This document shows positions 1 to 11,723 of a stretch of DNA of 64,000 nucleotides, piece after piece; within the stretch, counting starts at the first letter, position 1, and the number at the start of each line of letters is the position of its first letter. Location: positions 1,860,001-1,924,000 of the forward strand of contig LSAX01000001.1 of NCBI GenBank assembly GCA_001557505.1, written 5' to 3'. The notes below the pieces were generated by a model. The model made no database searches and was not told where the DNA came from. It was given only the letters and a program-made list of their open reading frames with translations. The DNA comes from Reticulascus tulasneorum (taxonomy: Eukaryota > Ascomycota > Sordariomycetes > Glomerellales > Reticulascaceae). The translations under genes were made by a program, and so were the position numbers.

Positions 1-3000
1 ATTATTGATCCGTGGGAAATGTATGAGTAAACCAAAATTGTTTCATCTAGCCTGCCGTTAAGAAGTGCACGCAACTTACTGCTGCTCAGTATGTACTGAC
101 TAATCTGATAATATCTGCCTGAGTCATCGCATGTGCCCCTACTTTAGTAGTCGTACTTGATTTATGGTAGTTTCTTTTGATAAGTTAAGGACTGCGAGCT
201 AGGCGTTTGGGCATCGACGTTCTGCCCATGCTCTATCTTACCCGCCGCGGCTCGGCCGGGCGAACATTATGCTTAAAAGTCGGTTGGTTTCATAGTGGGC
301 TGTCACAAAATATGGGAGTAAATATCATTTCAACATTCAGGATTGTTGGCTATATGCATCGCGTAGAACAGTTTTGTAACAGGCCATACTCGTGAAAAGC
401 AAGACATCTAGAGCCGACGGCCTCCAAGACGGCACTCACCAAGCACTAAGGGCGTATCTCCTTTGTTTTAGCTTGAGCATTTGGGGCCATGCTCAGCTCA
501 TCCCTCCTTCGGCACATGATTTGTGACGCAAACTACTTCGCCTGGGGCTCTCCTTACTTCATCTTGTCCAGCTTCAGCTACGAATTTCAGGGAAGCTCTA
601 CTTCAGTTAGCCCGTGTACAATAATAGTTATTCATGTCATGATCTGAGGTTAGAGTCGGGGTAGTTGCTCTCGAAACCAAAGTGTAATGTGCGGGTTTGA
701 TAATCTCACCCTGGAACTAATTCGGCACGGGCCGGGAAAGCATCGGGTCAGAAATCGGATGGAATTGATCTACATACTTTCGTGCCCTTACCTTACCTAC
801 CTAGGTAGGCAAGTAGGTAAGTACTTAGTCAAGTGGTGACATGAAAATCGATGCACATAAAGCTCGGCGCAAGATATTCTAGCTTTTTCCCCATTTTTAC
901 GGGACTCCATTTTTTAACGACTGGGAGGACCAGCATGTAACGAAGCTCACTTCAGTTATTATATATGCAGCTGCGTACACTTCCTCGGACAGCGAGCAAC
1001 TCGAGCACCAGGTCGAAAATAATTGAATCAGCTTCTTTTCAAGAAAAATATCTGCCCCGCGTTTTCAAGCCCAAATTCGACACTCTAACGGTGGTGAGTT
1101 TGGGGCTTCAGAAGAAGGCAGCGAGAAGTCATGCCAAGTGGATATCGTCTCTCGCGCCGCTTCTTGCATGGCTCTTTGTGCCGTTGACACTGGACCCGAG
1201 GAGGACCCCCGCCTGCGTAGCTCCATGGTGGTCGGGCACAGATATAGACGTTTTACACAATAGTCCCAATCCCGGATCAAGCTGGCAAAGGCCCCTTCTT
1301 GTCAAGAAATGCCGCGTTTCCCATGCTTCTAGTTTGGAGCATTGTCAATAACACTGCTCCTGGGCGTGCCTACATGATCTGTGTGTAAGAAGTGGCTAGG
1401 TGAAGTTGTTGAGCCACATGTACCGATGTGTGTGCCCTTGAGTATAGAAATAGCAGGTGGTAATTATCCATGGATACTGAGGGGTGGGCCAGGAATAGAG
1501 ACGAACGGACTCTTGGCCTGGTTACCTCTTGAGGTTACTTGGGGAGGACAACCTATGGAACGATGATGGCTAAAAGTGGCATATTGAAATGTGTGTGCAA
1601 AATGGGACCATGGATATTGAATTTGTAAAAGGAATGGTTGCCAACGTTACCTTTGGAAGCACTACCCTATCCAACTTTACCTACTTACCCCGGGTAGAGG
1701 AGGGAGCTCTACCTGTCCGGTACTTTACAGTTAACACGGTTTCTTTCGGATTAATCAGAGAATAACCGAGAGCGATGCTCATGCACCTCCACCATGGCTG
1801 GGGCTTGGAATGAGGGAAAGAGTCAGATGGGCAATCGAGCACAAAACGCACAGAACAGACAAATCTATAGGTTTCCGATGCAAGAATTAACATCCATCTA
1901 CCTACCTGCCTACCCACAGGCTAGTCCAGAGTGTAAGAAGACGTTCAGCTGTAGGGGAGAGCGTTTGCTGGCTCGTACGGACTGTACATAATACGGTATC
2001 ATATGTAAGTACTGAAGGTCCAAACCATGTCCCCTCCGCGAGTAGGTTTGAAGCAGGCAGGGTGTGCCGTGCGGGGGAGGGCCACTGAGAACGTATTTCA
2101 ATTTCGGACGCGGGTCTAATTAGTTGTCGACTTTGATCTCAAACTCAGCTGGCACGTCGAAGCTACCCACCGAATATCTCATAAGAAAGAATGAGTATTC
2201 TTAGCTACCTTACTTGCTACCGGCTACCTGCTTACTTGCTTACCTGCTTACCTGCAGAGGCAGGATGGAATCCATCCAGAACACCCGGTGCAACGCACTG
2301 TTTCCTTCCAGCAAACCAAGGGTAGTGTCTATTTCTTGCCAATCGAAAAAAATCCAAAGGGACTAAGTACTTCGTCTTCGCCCTCCCTATTGCTTCCGAA
2401 GCATGCGTATGTAATGGTTTGTATTGGTGGTACTTGTACTGAATCACTTTCCGGGCTGTCATGGTCGCCTGTGACTGGGCAGCAGTCCCAAACAGAGTTC
2501 ATGGCAGCCTAGACAGGGCATTCCATGCCCCGCTAAAATGAAAAATAAAAATGGGCCGCCCGAAGAAAACTTTCCATGTCAGTCAAATGTGAGGAGAGGA
2601 GCCCCTGGCACTAATTGTCCAACTTTCCAGGGGCTTTTGACCGAGGGAGCTAGGTAACTTAGCGTATCTTTCACGTTCGCCGGCTCACTGAATCAAGCCC
2701 GTCAGTCAGGCCCGTCAGTCAGTCACTTACCGACCCTACTACCTGCCTTGGGCTACCTTACCTCTGAATTGCATCTAGTTATTAGGGTAATCCTGGTGAA
2801 GTTAGTAGGTATAGGTAGGTAGGTTCCATAGGTACCTATGTAGGTAAACGTGCCCGCCTATGTATCTCCGCTTCCATCCTCCTCCATCCGCCTCAAAGGA
2901 AAAAAAAATTGCCAACCTGGTACGGCTGTGAATCCGGTGTGGGTAAGTAGAGGAAAAGGGAAAAAAATTTATTCACACACAGCCAAAAAATCTCGGCTTC

Positions 3001-3787
3001 TCACTTATTCTACCTACCCTCTCTTACCTTACTCTTTCCCTGACCTCGCCTTTTTCTTCCTCAACCACCTCTGTCCCCCCCCCTCGAGTCTCCCACAAGC
3101 CATTCGGCACCGTGGTATTTCTCCCTTATTCTGCTTCTGCTGGATTGATCTGCTATCCAGCAGGATACTCCGTTTACGAGCGATCTCCGAGGCTGCCCCT
3201 GCCACTCCTCGCCAATCGAAGCTCTTTCCCATTGCGGTTCCTTCAATTTTTTTTTCCCTCCCCCTTCCCTTAGCTGCGGCACACTGGGTCCCACGCACGA
3301 ATTCTTCCCATCCTCACCTAAACAACGCATCCTGCTCTTCGAACCGGCAGGAAAGCTTCGGCAGTCGCCAAGACCCATACGCCTTGGGTCCCAGTTGTTC
3401 GTAAGGTGTCCTCGTGCTTTCTCAGAAGCTTCTCCCCGCGTCCATCGCGCCCATCACGGCTGCTTGGACTGGCTTCTTCGGAACAGCAGAAGTGTCCCTT
3501 TCGGTCACCCAACCCCAGAGTACCTCGCGTCTTTTGTGCACCTCGTTGGACATCAACATATTTCCGAGAATCAACACCTGGTATTTCATAAATACCAAGA
3601 GCGTGCGGAGAGGTTGGGCATACCTCTCCGGACAGACTCCGTTTGAGGAGTGCTTGCTGAGTTCACCTCGGCTTAACCAAATATCGTGGACATTGCGGGC
3701 TTTGAGCATTAGCATTTCCCGCGTCGCGGCCGCATTAACCGTGGTGGTTGTTATTTCTCAACCAGCATCTTTATATCTGTCCCTCGC
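1..3787. other. Intergenic region and leader of the LARP1-like gene
   Basis: I see no supportable gene here. The stretch holds several clusters of short CTACCT/AGGTAG words, partly palindromic, around 783-826, 2205-2253 and 2805-2846. From about 2990 to 3300 the plus strand becomes strongly pyrimidine-rich, as is common in fungal promoters and 5' leaders, which fits a transcription start for the gene beginning at 3788. Small open frames are present on both strands but lack family features or splice support. Confidence 0.6.
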
Positions 3788-6700
3788 ATGACTTCTGTCG
3801 CAGCAAATTCCACGTTGGAGGCAATGGCGACTCCAACCACATTCTCTTATGCACAAGCCGCCAAAGGCCAGGCGGCCACGGCACCACCACCCAACGCAGC
3901 CAATCCGACCCCAGCGCACCAAAATGGTACTGGCTCCGAGGATTTACCTGCCCCTTCCGCGACTGAGCCTCCAATTGTTCAGCCAGTTTCCAGTACTGGC
4001 GAAACCCGCATCGAAGACTCCATACTACCTTCCGAGGGCAAAATCGGGTCAATACAAAAGGCAGATAACGAGTCTCTGAACTCGGCTCTCAATGCTACTC
4101 TCCCAGGATCCACTGCTGGCTCCGTGGCCGAATCCCGACGCGATGACGAGGATGCAGCTACCGAGAGTTCGACCCGAAGAAGCGAGAAAAGTATACGGTC
4201 ATCAAGCACCTCTGCTCGCGTCAACGACGAGCCCGACAACAAAAAAGGGCATAGGAAACCCAGGAAGGGAGGCAAGCATGCAGGGAAGGATCTTGGAGAG
4301 CAAGGAGACAATAAGGACAAGGAATCCGAAGAAGCCAAGGAGCCTGTAAAGGTGGAGCTTTCAGAAGCTCCTGTCCCCGCTGTCAATATCTGGCAAAAGC
4401 GGCGGGAGCTCCTCGCGGCAACGACCAAACAACCTTCCGCGCCAAGTGCTAGAGGTTCTACTCAATTTGATGGCCCCAGCCCTGCGGCAAGTGAATCGTG
4501 GGCAAAAACACAGGACCTGAGAAAGAAGGGAAGGCCCGCCGACAGCAACGAAAACTCAGGCGTGACACAGAACGGCACCTACGTAAACGGAGGAAAGCCC
4601 CAGCGAAAGGGCACTGATGGGGAATCAGCTGCCAGAAGGAACGGAACTCGCGGGTCAAGACTACCTGAAAAGGATGGTCGACCCACTTCCGCCGACGCTC
4701 TGCCGCCTGTTGAAGATGTTTCCCTATGGCCTACACCCGAGACTGTCATCAAGGAGGAGAGGCGCAAGACAAATGACAAGGTTGAGCGAACAGAGCCGGA
4801 GCCACAGAACGAGTCAGCACCCTCAAAGGGTCGGGCCAAGGACAAGTGGGAACGGATAGACTTCGTTCCAACTGTCACTTTCAACACTCCGATTCCCCAA
4901 GTTCGTAACTCGCGAGGCCGGGGTGGTGCACGAGGTGGTCGAGAAGGCGCCTCAAGAGGGGCTCATGCTGCCGCCGCAGCTGGAGTGAACATGGACAAGG
5001 CATCAGCGGCCACCGGCACACCGTCTGTGGCCAAGCCGGGCAACGAAAGCCGCGATCAACCCCGCGAAGGCAGCACGCCGACACGTGCGGCATCTATGCC
5101 ACCAGTAAACAATAAGCGTGCATCTATGGATGCATCGAGTGCCAGAGAGCAGCGCAAACCATCGGCTCCTGCTAGTTCCGATCGATCAAAAGAGACGGCG
5201 CCTACGACAACGAATGTAAGATTCTCTTTTCCAACCCTCCCAGCACTCACATGCGTCTTAGGACATCTCCTCTTCTGATTGTCAATTGTGGTCGAGATCA
5301 GGTTGTAGGCAGGCCGTCTTTGGACTATATCTGCCTCAATCTCAACTCCCGTCCCACTTCACTCTTGCATGTTCAGGACATGGCTAACATTGAGGTTCAG
5401 GATCAGGGAGGACACGCTCGGGAGAGAACAGAAGTACGCGGCGACAGAGGCCGGGGAGGTTTCCGTGGTGCTCGTGGAGGACACCCTGCGACGAACTTGC
5501 CAATTCACTCGCACCAGACTCCATACATTGCAAATGGCGCCCCTTTCGGTTCCCAAGGCAACCTTCCACCGCGCCATCAGCCTTACAGCCCTCCGTTGCG
5601 TCAAAATCAGTTCCAACCACCTCCCTTTGCTCCGCCTCCAATGAGACCTGGCAGAGGAGGTGGTCGGCCGCATTCAACTTCGTCCGCAAGCGCTCACCCA
5701 CGCTTGAGTGGTCCCAATGGAAACTCCGCCAGGTTACCACATGTTCAAACCAACATTGGCGGTCCTTATGACTATTCGATGCAGCCGATGTCCGCGCCAT
5801 CTTACCCATCCATCGACTTCTTCGACCCTATGCTAAGGCCTACCTTGACATCTCAATTGAATTACTACCTCTCGCTCGACAATCTGTTGAAGGATATGTT
5901 CCTACGGAAAAGAATGGACAGCCAAGGGTTCGTCTTCTTGGAGGTCATTATGAATTTCCCGAGAATCCAGGAGCTCCAGGCCAGTCCAGATTTGATTCGT
6001 TCAGTCTGCGAGGATTCCGATGAGATCGATTATGTTATGGGCAATGATGGCTACGAAAGGCTTCGCTCCCGTTGGCACTGGAAAGACTTCGTCTTGGTTG
6101 ATGAGGAAAGAGAGCCAACAGCGCAAGGGCCAGGGCCGTCATTCTGGTGGTATCGGTCGCGAAACCATCCAGCAGCGCAATCCAATTACATGAATGGAAT
6201 AGGACCGACTGGGTACCCCACTGCTACGCCAACCTACTACACAAGCAATGGCGTGCATCATGGCTATCAGGTGCAGCCTGACGAGCAACCAGTTGATCGA
6301 TCGTTTGGTCACACAACCAACGGCAATGGGCATGCACCGGAGACACAGCTGTCTGCTGCTGTCCCTGAGTTCGCTCCTGCCGGTGCCAGCAGTTTCGCCC
6401 CTCAGAAGGATTCTGTGTCAAACTACTCTAACCTGGGGCCAGCAAAGCCAGGATTTGCGTCCCCCAGAGAGGAATCCGATGCATCTCATCAAGCATCTGC
6501 TGAGGTGCAGGGCGCCAACGCTGCAGTAGTACCGCCACTGACAAATGGTGCGCACGGCAGTCCACATGATGGTAACGGGTACGCATCTCAGTCGCCTGAG
6601 GTGCTTCAGTCGTAGATTGACCGAGGCGCCATTGACCCCTATGGTGGTGGAGATTCAACAGAAATTGTTGGCACTTCACCTCGGAGTCTATCACCTTCCA

Positions 6701-7095
6701 ACCTGGTGATTTTGGTTCAGGACTCAACCACAGGGGAACCAGACTTCGTCGGCGAGTTATTTTATTCTCGTTTCCGGTCTCGCGCGCTCGAACAGCGACA
6801 ACATGCACCAACTACCGAGGCCATGGTGGATATGATGAAATTGTATCAACTTTGGTCACATTATTTGCTGCAGCATTTCAACTACGGCATGTACGACGAA
6901 TTCCGATATTTCGCCTTTGAGGATGCGTCCGAACGGGGCTCAATGGTTGGTCTCACCAATCTGCTTGCATTCTACCAAGCAGCTACCTCCGATGAGAAGT
7001 TTTTTTGTCCCAATCTCGAGGAGTTCCAGGAACAGTACAAGGAGGTCAGGCAGCTGGCTGAAACCGCTCAGAAATCCGGTGAAGCTCGGCTCTAG
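3788..7095 (+). CDS. LARP1-type La-motif RNA-binding protein (in-frame TAG at 6613-6615)
   Basis: Cytoplasmic RNA-binding protein of the LARP1/Slf1/Sro9 family, known to bind mRNAs and affect their translation and stability. Exon 1 is 3788-5215 and exon 2 starts at 5401 (GTAAGA donor; GGCTAAC branch then TTCAG); a second in-frame acceptor lies at 5376. The N-terminal 480 residues are Ser/Ala/charged low-complexity sequence, followed by an RG-rich patch (about 490-510). The La motif lies near residues 624-705, with the core LNYYLSLDNLLKDMFLRKRM. A TAG at 6613-6615 interrupts the frame, yet the same frame stays open to 7095 and encodes a DM15-like tail (LYQLWSHYLLQHFNYGMYDEFR). Either a short intron removes the TAG (for example 6572-6661 or 6526-6615, both 90 nt), or the stop is read through, or it is a mutation or error. 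Without the tail the protein would be 880 aa. The family call is firm; the 3' structure is open. Confidence 0.85.
5216..5400 (+). other. Intron 1 of the LARP1-like gene, with two possible acceptors
   Basis: The donor is GTAAGA at 5216. Acceptor CAG at 5398-5400 follows a GGCTAAC branch site at the usual spacing. An upstream TTCAG ending at 5376 is also usable, and the 24 nt between the two keep the frame, so two protein forms differing by eight residues are possible. Confidence 0.6.
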
Positions 7096-8164
7096 AGAGC
7101 ATGTCTTCTTCACGGTTAGGGATAGCACCTTTAACTGCAGGTGGGCCGTCAAAACTGTTGTGACGCCTACATGCTGTTGATGACTTCCGAAAGTTGGCAG
7201 CCTTCTAGAGTTGGACACTCCTTGGACGGTCAATCTTGGGAAATCTCCTGGTCTTCGGGTCCCGTTGAATTTGACGCATTTCTTGGAACATGCCCTCGAA
7301 TGTTGGGACTCATGTTGAAAGTTGGAAAGCTTTCTAGCACCAATGGTTGGGAGCAGAAAGAAGCTTGCTTGCGTTCCGCTGGCCAAACAGGGGTGGGACT
7401 TTTTTTTTATTTGCACCAGACGCAAAGGAGATTAATACGGAGGCACGCAAAGAGTAGAATCTCGTCTTCTATCTTGCATACGCCACTCAGCACGAGAAAT
7501 AATACCATCGATGAACTTGTTCCTCTGAGGGACAATACTGGCAAGTTGACTCGTCAGTTGAGGAAGGAGTCGAAGCCTTGAATCCCTTTTTTTTTCCTGC
7601 TCCTCTTTCTCTCCGGATGATTTGTCCTCTTTGCTAGACGAAGAAAAAAGTTCCCGTCTTTTGCTCTATGGGCACACACTTTGCATGCTTAGGGGATATA
7701 AGGAATGAACTGCATTTAGGGGTTATAGGGGGTAGGCGACGGAAATTATGATTCTAGACTTCCTACTTCATCACGCCAACATTTTTGCTGGGCATTACAC
7801 TGTACGAATAGGACCAAAAATAAACAAGTAAAAGCACCTTTTCGATGACCAGTCAACTGCTTATAAAGAAGAGTCGAGAGTTCTCAATTTCACAACACTC
7901 ACTTGCTGAGCCTCACTGATATTTGCCTTCACAGTGATAAAGGTTGATTGCGAGCCGATGCTAATTGTCAACTTCGCATACAGATGTCAATGCCACCTTT
8001 TCTGTCACCAAGTATACATTATTCATTACTACCATACAGCGCCGGTGTCCTTGCACTCAAACCTCTGGCTTCCTGCTTGGACAAGTTTTGTTCATAATAT
8101 CCCCTGCGATGCTGCCTTGGTTATTACGCCAGCCCAACAAACATACCCTAGTCGTCGCGATCTA
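7096..8164. other. Convergent intergenic region
   Basis: The region lies between the 3' ends of the LARP1-like gene and the minus-strand GPI-protein gene. It should hold both 3' UTRs. There are T-runs near 7400 and 7588, and no frame with family features. Confidence 0.5.
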
Positions 8165-9056
8165 TCATAACGCCATGACCAAGCCAATAACAGCTACGAT
8201 ACCGGCAATATTGGCGGGAATTGCGGTGGGCATGGCGGCATTTGAAGTGGAGGATGTGGTTGACGTTGTCGTAGTCGTTGCCCTGTCGGACACAGTGCCA
8301 GTAGGGCTGGTTGTGGCAGCAGGCGTCGTTGATACAGTTGTTGTTGGAGTTGTACTTGAGGAGCCAATCCCAGAGCTTTGGGGTAGGGGTGAGCAAGGGG
8401 AGACTGAAAAGGAGTGTGATTCAAGGAGTAAGGGACATACCCAGAGATAGGGAGCGTAGTAATAGTGGTGAAGGTGCTGCCATTTTCATCCGTGATGGTA
8501 ACGGCAATGACTGTCGAGAAAGGGGTCGATGGTCCTCCGGAGACGGTGTTGGTAACGGTGGTCGCGGGAGGAGTAATAGTGGTAGTGATGCTGAGTGTTA
8601 CTGGGTTGCCATCAGCATCGGTGGTCGTCGCGACAATAACGGTGGGGACAGAGCCACCAGGCGCAGCCGTAGGTCGGATGCTGTCGATGGCCGTCTCCAG
8701 TGCGGCAATCTGGCTGGAGTACTCGGTTGGAATGGCATTGGCGAACCATTCTGGCAAGCTGGTGGCCTCGAGCGCGGAGTACACCAATGACTTGATGTCG
8801 CCGGTGACACCAGCCGAACTGGCGGCAGCTCCAGCGGCAGACGTTAGGAGCTCCCACTTGTCTGCCGGGATGTAAGAGGAGATCAGCGCATCGGCAGCGG
8901 ATGTGAATGCCGCAAGATCGGCACTATTTATGGTTGTTAGCCATGATGTTGTTCCGAGACACGGCCAGGGACGACTAACGCCGGGTCTCTCCTCTCCAAT
9001 GGATTGGCCACGGCGGCATGGGCGAGTAGTGTCAATGATAGAATGGCAGGCAGCAT
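8165..9056 (-). CDS. Small secreted Ser/Thr-rich protein, probably GPI-anchored
   Basis: Unrecognised family. The structure is complement(join(8165..8375,8441..8923,8980..9056)), 256 aa. Intron 1 has a GTTAGT donor, a GGCTAAC branch and an AAATAG acceptor; intron 2 has GTATGT and CAAAG, the latter chosen because it alone keeps the Thr/Ser frame. The N-terminus MLPAILSLTLLAHAAVA is a good signal peptide, followed by LERRD, a possible dibasic processing site. The middle is Ala-rich and lacks cysteines, then comes a Thr/Ser/Val-rich stretch with repeated TTT and TITT words. The C-terminus is a Thr/Ser linker followed by a hydrophobic tail (GIVAVIGLVMAL), the layout of a GPI attachment signal. 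I infer a cell-wall or plasma-membrane surface protein; no enzymatic role is visible. Confidence 0.75.
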
Positions 9057-11723
9057 CGTGAGGGCTTGAGGGTCAAGTCTTCGTGGAATCGTGGCTGGAG
9101 GAATTTGGCTGGAGTATCACACACCGGGAAGCCAAACGAGATGAGAGTATATCAGTATCCGGGGAACTAGCAGACGGACACACGCCGCAGGTCCGCGGTA
9201 GGGAACATGGTCGATTAAGTAGCAAAGAGGAAATTCAGGGAGAAAAGATGACGATGCAGGTGGTCCAGCATACCCAGGTAGGTGGTATGGCCACAGATCT
9301 GGGATGGCACCATCGTGTTGACAGAAAATCTTGGTGCAGCCCCGGTCTCCCTTGAAATCCGGAATCGGGAGGTTGGGTTCGTGATTCCCCGTGCAGCAAA
9401 GTAGGCAAGGACCCCTACGAAGTACATGAGAGGAGTAGCCGAATCTAGAACGATGGTTGGCCGTCGCACGCGATTCGGGGTGTTCCACCGAGTCCCTTTT
9501 CCAGTTGGGTTACCTATACCGGCCTCTATTGGCTCATTTGAAGCGTACGAGTGTGTGTTGTTGGCTTGGATGGTTGATTTTCACCTCCCAGCCTTCGGAA
9601 AGGTTCCAAGTAAAGAGCTCGCCACAGACCTGGTCACGAACATGCAATGAAACCCAAGCAGGTAGGGCAGGCACATAGTGCCAGCTGTGGGTTTCCGGAT
9701 AATTACAAGCAGTTCAAAACCAGTAGATTCCATCGAGAAACGCTGTTTTTTGGTGAGAGACAGCGCACTAGGAGGCTACATGACAAGACGATTGATTGCC
9801 AAGGTTTGAGGCACACATATGCCCCATTACATCATCAGGGCAGCGAAAACTGGGCGGGAGAGCCCTATCCACAACCGTCAGCAGCTGTCAACCAAAGAGA
9901 CCACCACCCCCTGCCATCCGTTAGCCCAAGACGTGTTGGCAAGGCTCCCGAATCTGGAGTGGCACTGAGGTCGCTGCAAACCCCGTTGTGTTGTCGAGTT
10001 ACTCTTGTTATCTGCCACCACGGGAGCCCCCCCACCATTGCAGCTTGCAAACTCCCAGTCCGCGAAGCCCAGAACGACGGCTGCATAGCGGGGCAACCAC
10101 TTCGGTGTGTGAGATAGGCACTGTGGCGCGGTGAGGCTACGACGTGACCGTCGAACACTTGAGACACATGACAGCCTGGGACCTCACATATGATGTGGTC
10201 ATGCTTCCTGTATCTCACATTCCGGGAGACGCATTCGCTAGGTTGGCCTCTTGTTGCTCGGTCGCTCGCTCTCCTCGTCCTCGAGGTGACACAAGCAAAG
10301 AACAAATACGGACTACCTACCGCTGGTCTCTCGGCGTATGGTGCCGAATACACGAACATTTCCATTGCTGCCCGCGAATGCCGTGAAAAACACAGTGTCT
10401 GTTCCGGACCCTAAATGTACTGTGTGTGGCACGGCATCACCGTCCCACTGCGCCACTCCACACGTCAACCACCCGCCGCGCCCTCTTCTAATTAACGTAC
10501 TTAGTGCGCTGCTGCGTCACCGCATCTTTCGGTCGGTCCCACACTTCAAATGAGGGGTCGTCGTTTCGAGACAAAATTCGTGGATGCAGTCATTGCCTGC
10601 CTCTGTCCATCCACCCACACCCACACCCTCTCCCCGGCTCCGGTCTGCAATAAGGCTACAGGCAGGGGAGGCCTCATGAAGGGATGCAATGAGGTTTGCC
10701 ACACATATATGCCGGACACTAGTGTGTCCTAGAGATGAATGTTGACACGGCTTGTCAATGTCCAGACCAATGTGCAAGAAACTAGCCCAGGCTGCGTGCG
10801 TGTCTGTCCATCTTGGCCGCGACCGACGGACAGGACAGACCATTCCTCTGTAGCTAACATCACGTACCCGGTACTTCTCTGCGCGGCATGCTCTACCTGC
10901 AAAGATATCATCGCGAGGCAGCCCATGATAAGGCCTCCTGCGTTCTGCCAATCCGAGCACCAGGAACAGCGGGCTGCTTCCCCCTTCTTATTGGCGACGT
11001 CTACTGGGAGACCTCTCTCTCTGATAGCGTCTCAAGTTCTCCTTGAACCTGCCGAAGTCTCGGAAACTCGTAGAGCCCTTGCACCACACAGCATCTTCCG
11101 GTCCATGGTTGACGCCTGGGAGGCGCACAACTCTCCCTGCCATTGATGCCCCATCTGAAGCTAGCTAGCCCAGCCAGCAAAGCCCTTGAGGCCCGGCCGT
11201 GCTGGGTGGCTCTGCCCGTAGTGCAGCCCATCCCGCACCGTCCGACCAGAACCCACCCCCTTGTCACGCTGACTTGTTGGACTGGGTTGGGACTATTATG
11301 TACGTGCAGACCAAGTTCCCAAGTGGCCAAAGTCCCTTTCCTCTGCCTTGCCTCTCTGGTCTCCTTCGTCTTGCTGTTTGACCCTATGCAGTAGCCCCCA
11401 AATCCTTCCCACTTGCCATTTCGATTTCCCCTCCTCCATCTCCCGTTTCATACCTTCCCCTCCTTGACCTTTCAACTTCAACCTTCATAACCCAAACGAA
11501 TCTACGTCGCACACCACCACACTACTGTTTCGCCCTCAATCTGCACTTGAAGGGCTCCCAGAGCAAAGCTTTGCCGAGTCCTTTTAAGCCTTGCAGGCGC
11601 ACATTCTAAATTACTTATCTACCAAACCCTTCCCCCCGCCTGATTCCCTACGAGACAACTTTCGCATTGTCGGGTTCATCCCAAAAGGTCCCCGAGTCCT
11701 TGTCTGTGCACATCTATCCCGGC
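9057..11723. other. Divergent intergenic region
   Basis: The region separates two genes transcribed away from each other, so it carries both promoters. Plus-strand sequence from about 11390 to 11660 is pyrimidine-rich and looks like the 5' leader of the gene starting at 11724. Open frames at 9647-10117 and 9865-10365 (minus) show no conserved motif or splice pattern. Confidence 0.5.

Noticed and set aside
8465..8875. Plus-strand open frames over the GPI-protein gene
   Set aside because: They are antisense to a gene with signal peptide, two good introns and a GPI tail; Thr/Ser codon bias explains the open complementary frames.
9647..10365. Open frames of 156 and 166 codons on opposite strands
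   Set aside because: They overlap each other, have no motif or supporting introns, and average composition.
11667..11723. Upstream extension of the DUF3824-like gene by 19 codons
   Set aside because: The extension starts at TTG; the first ATG in frame is 11724.
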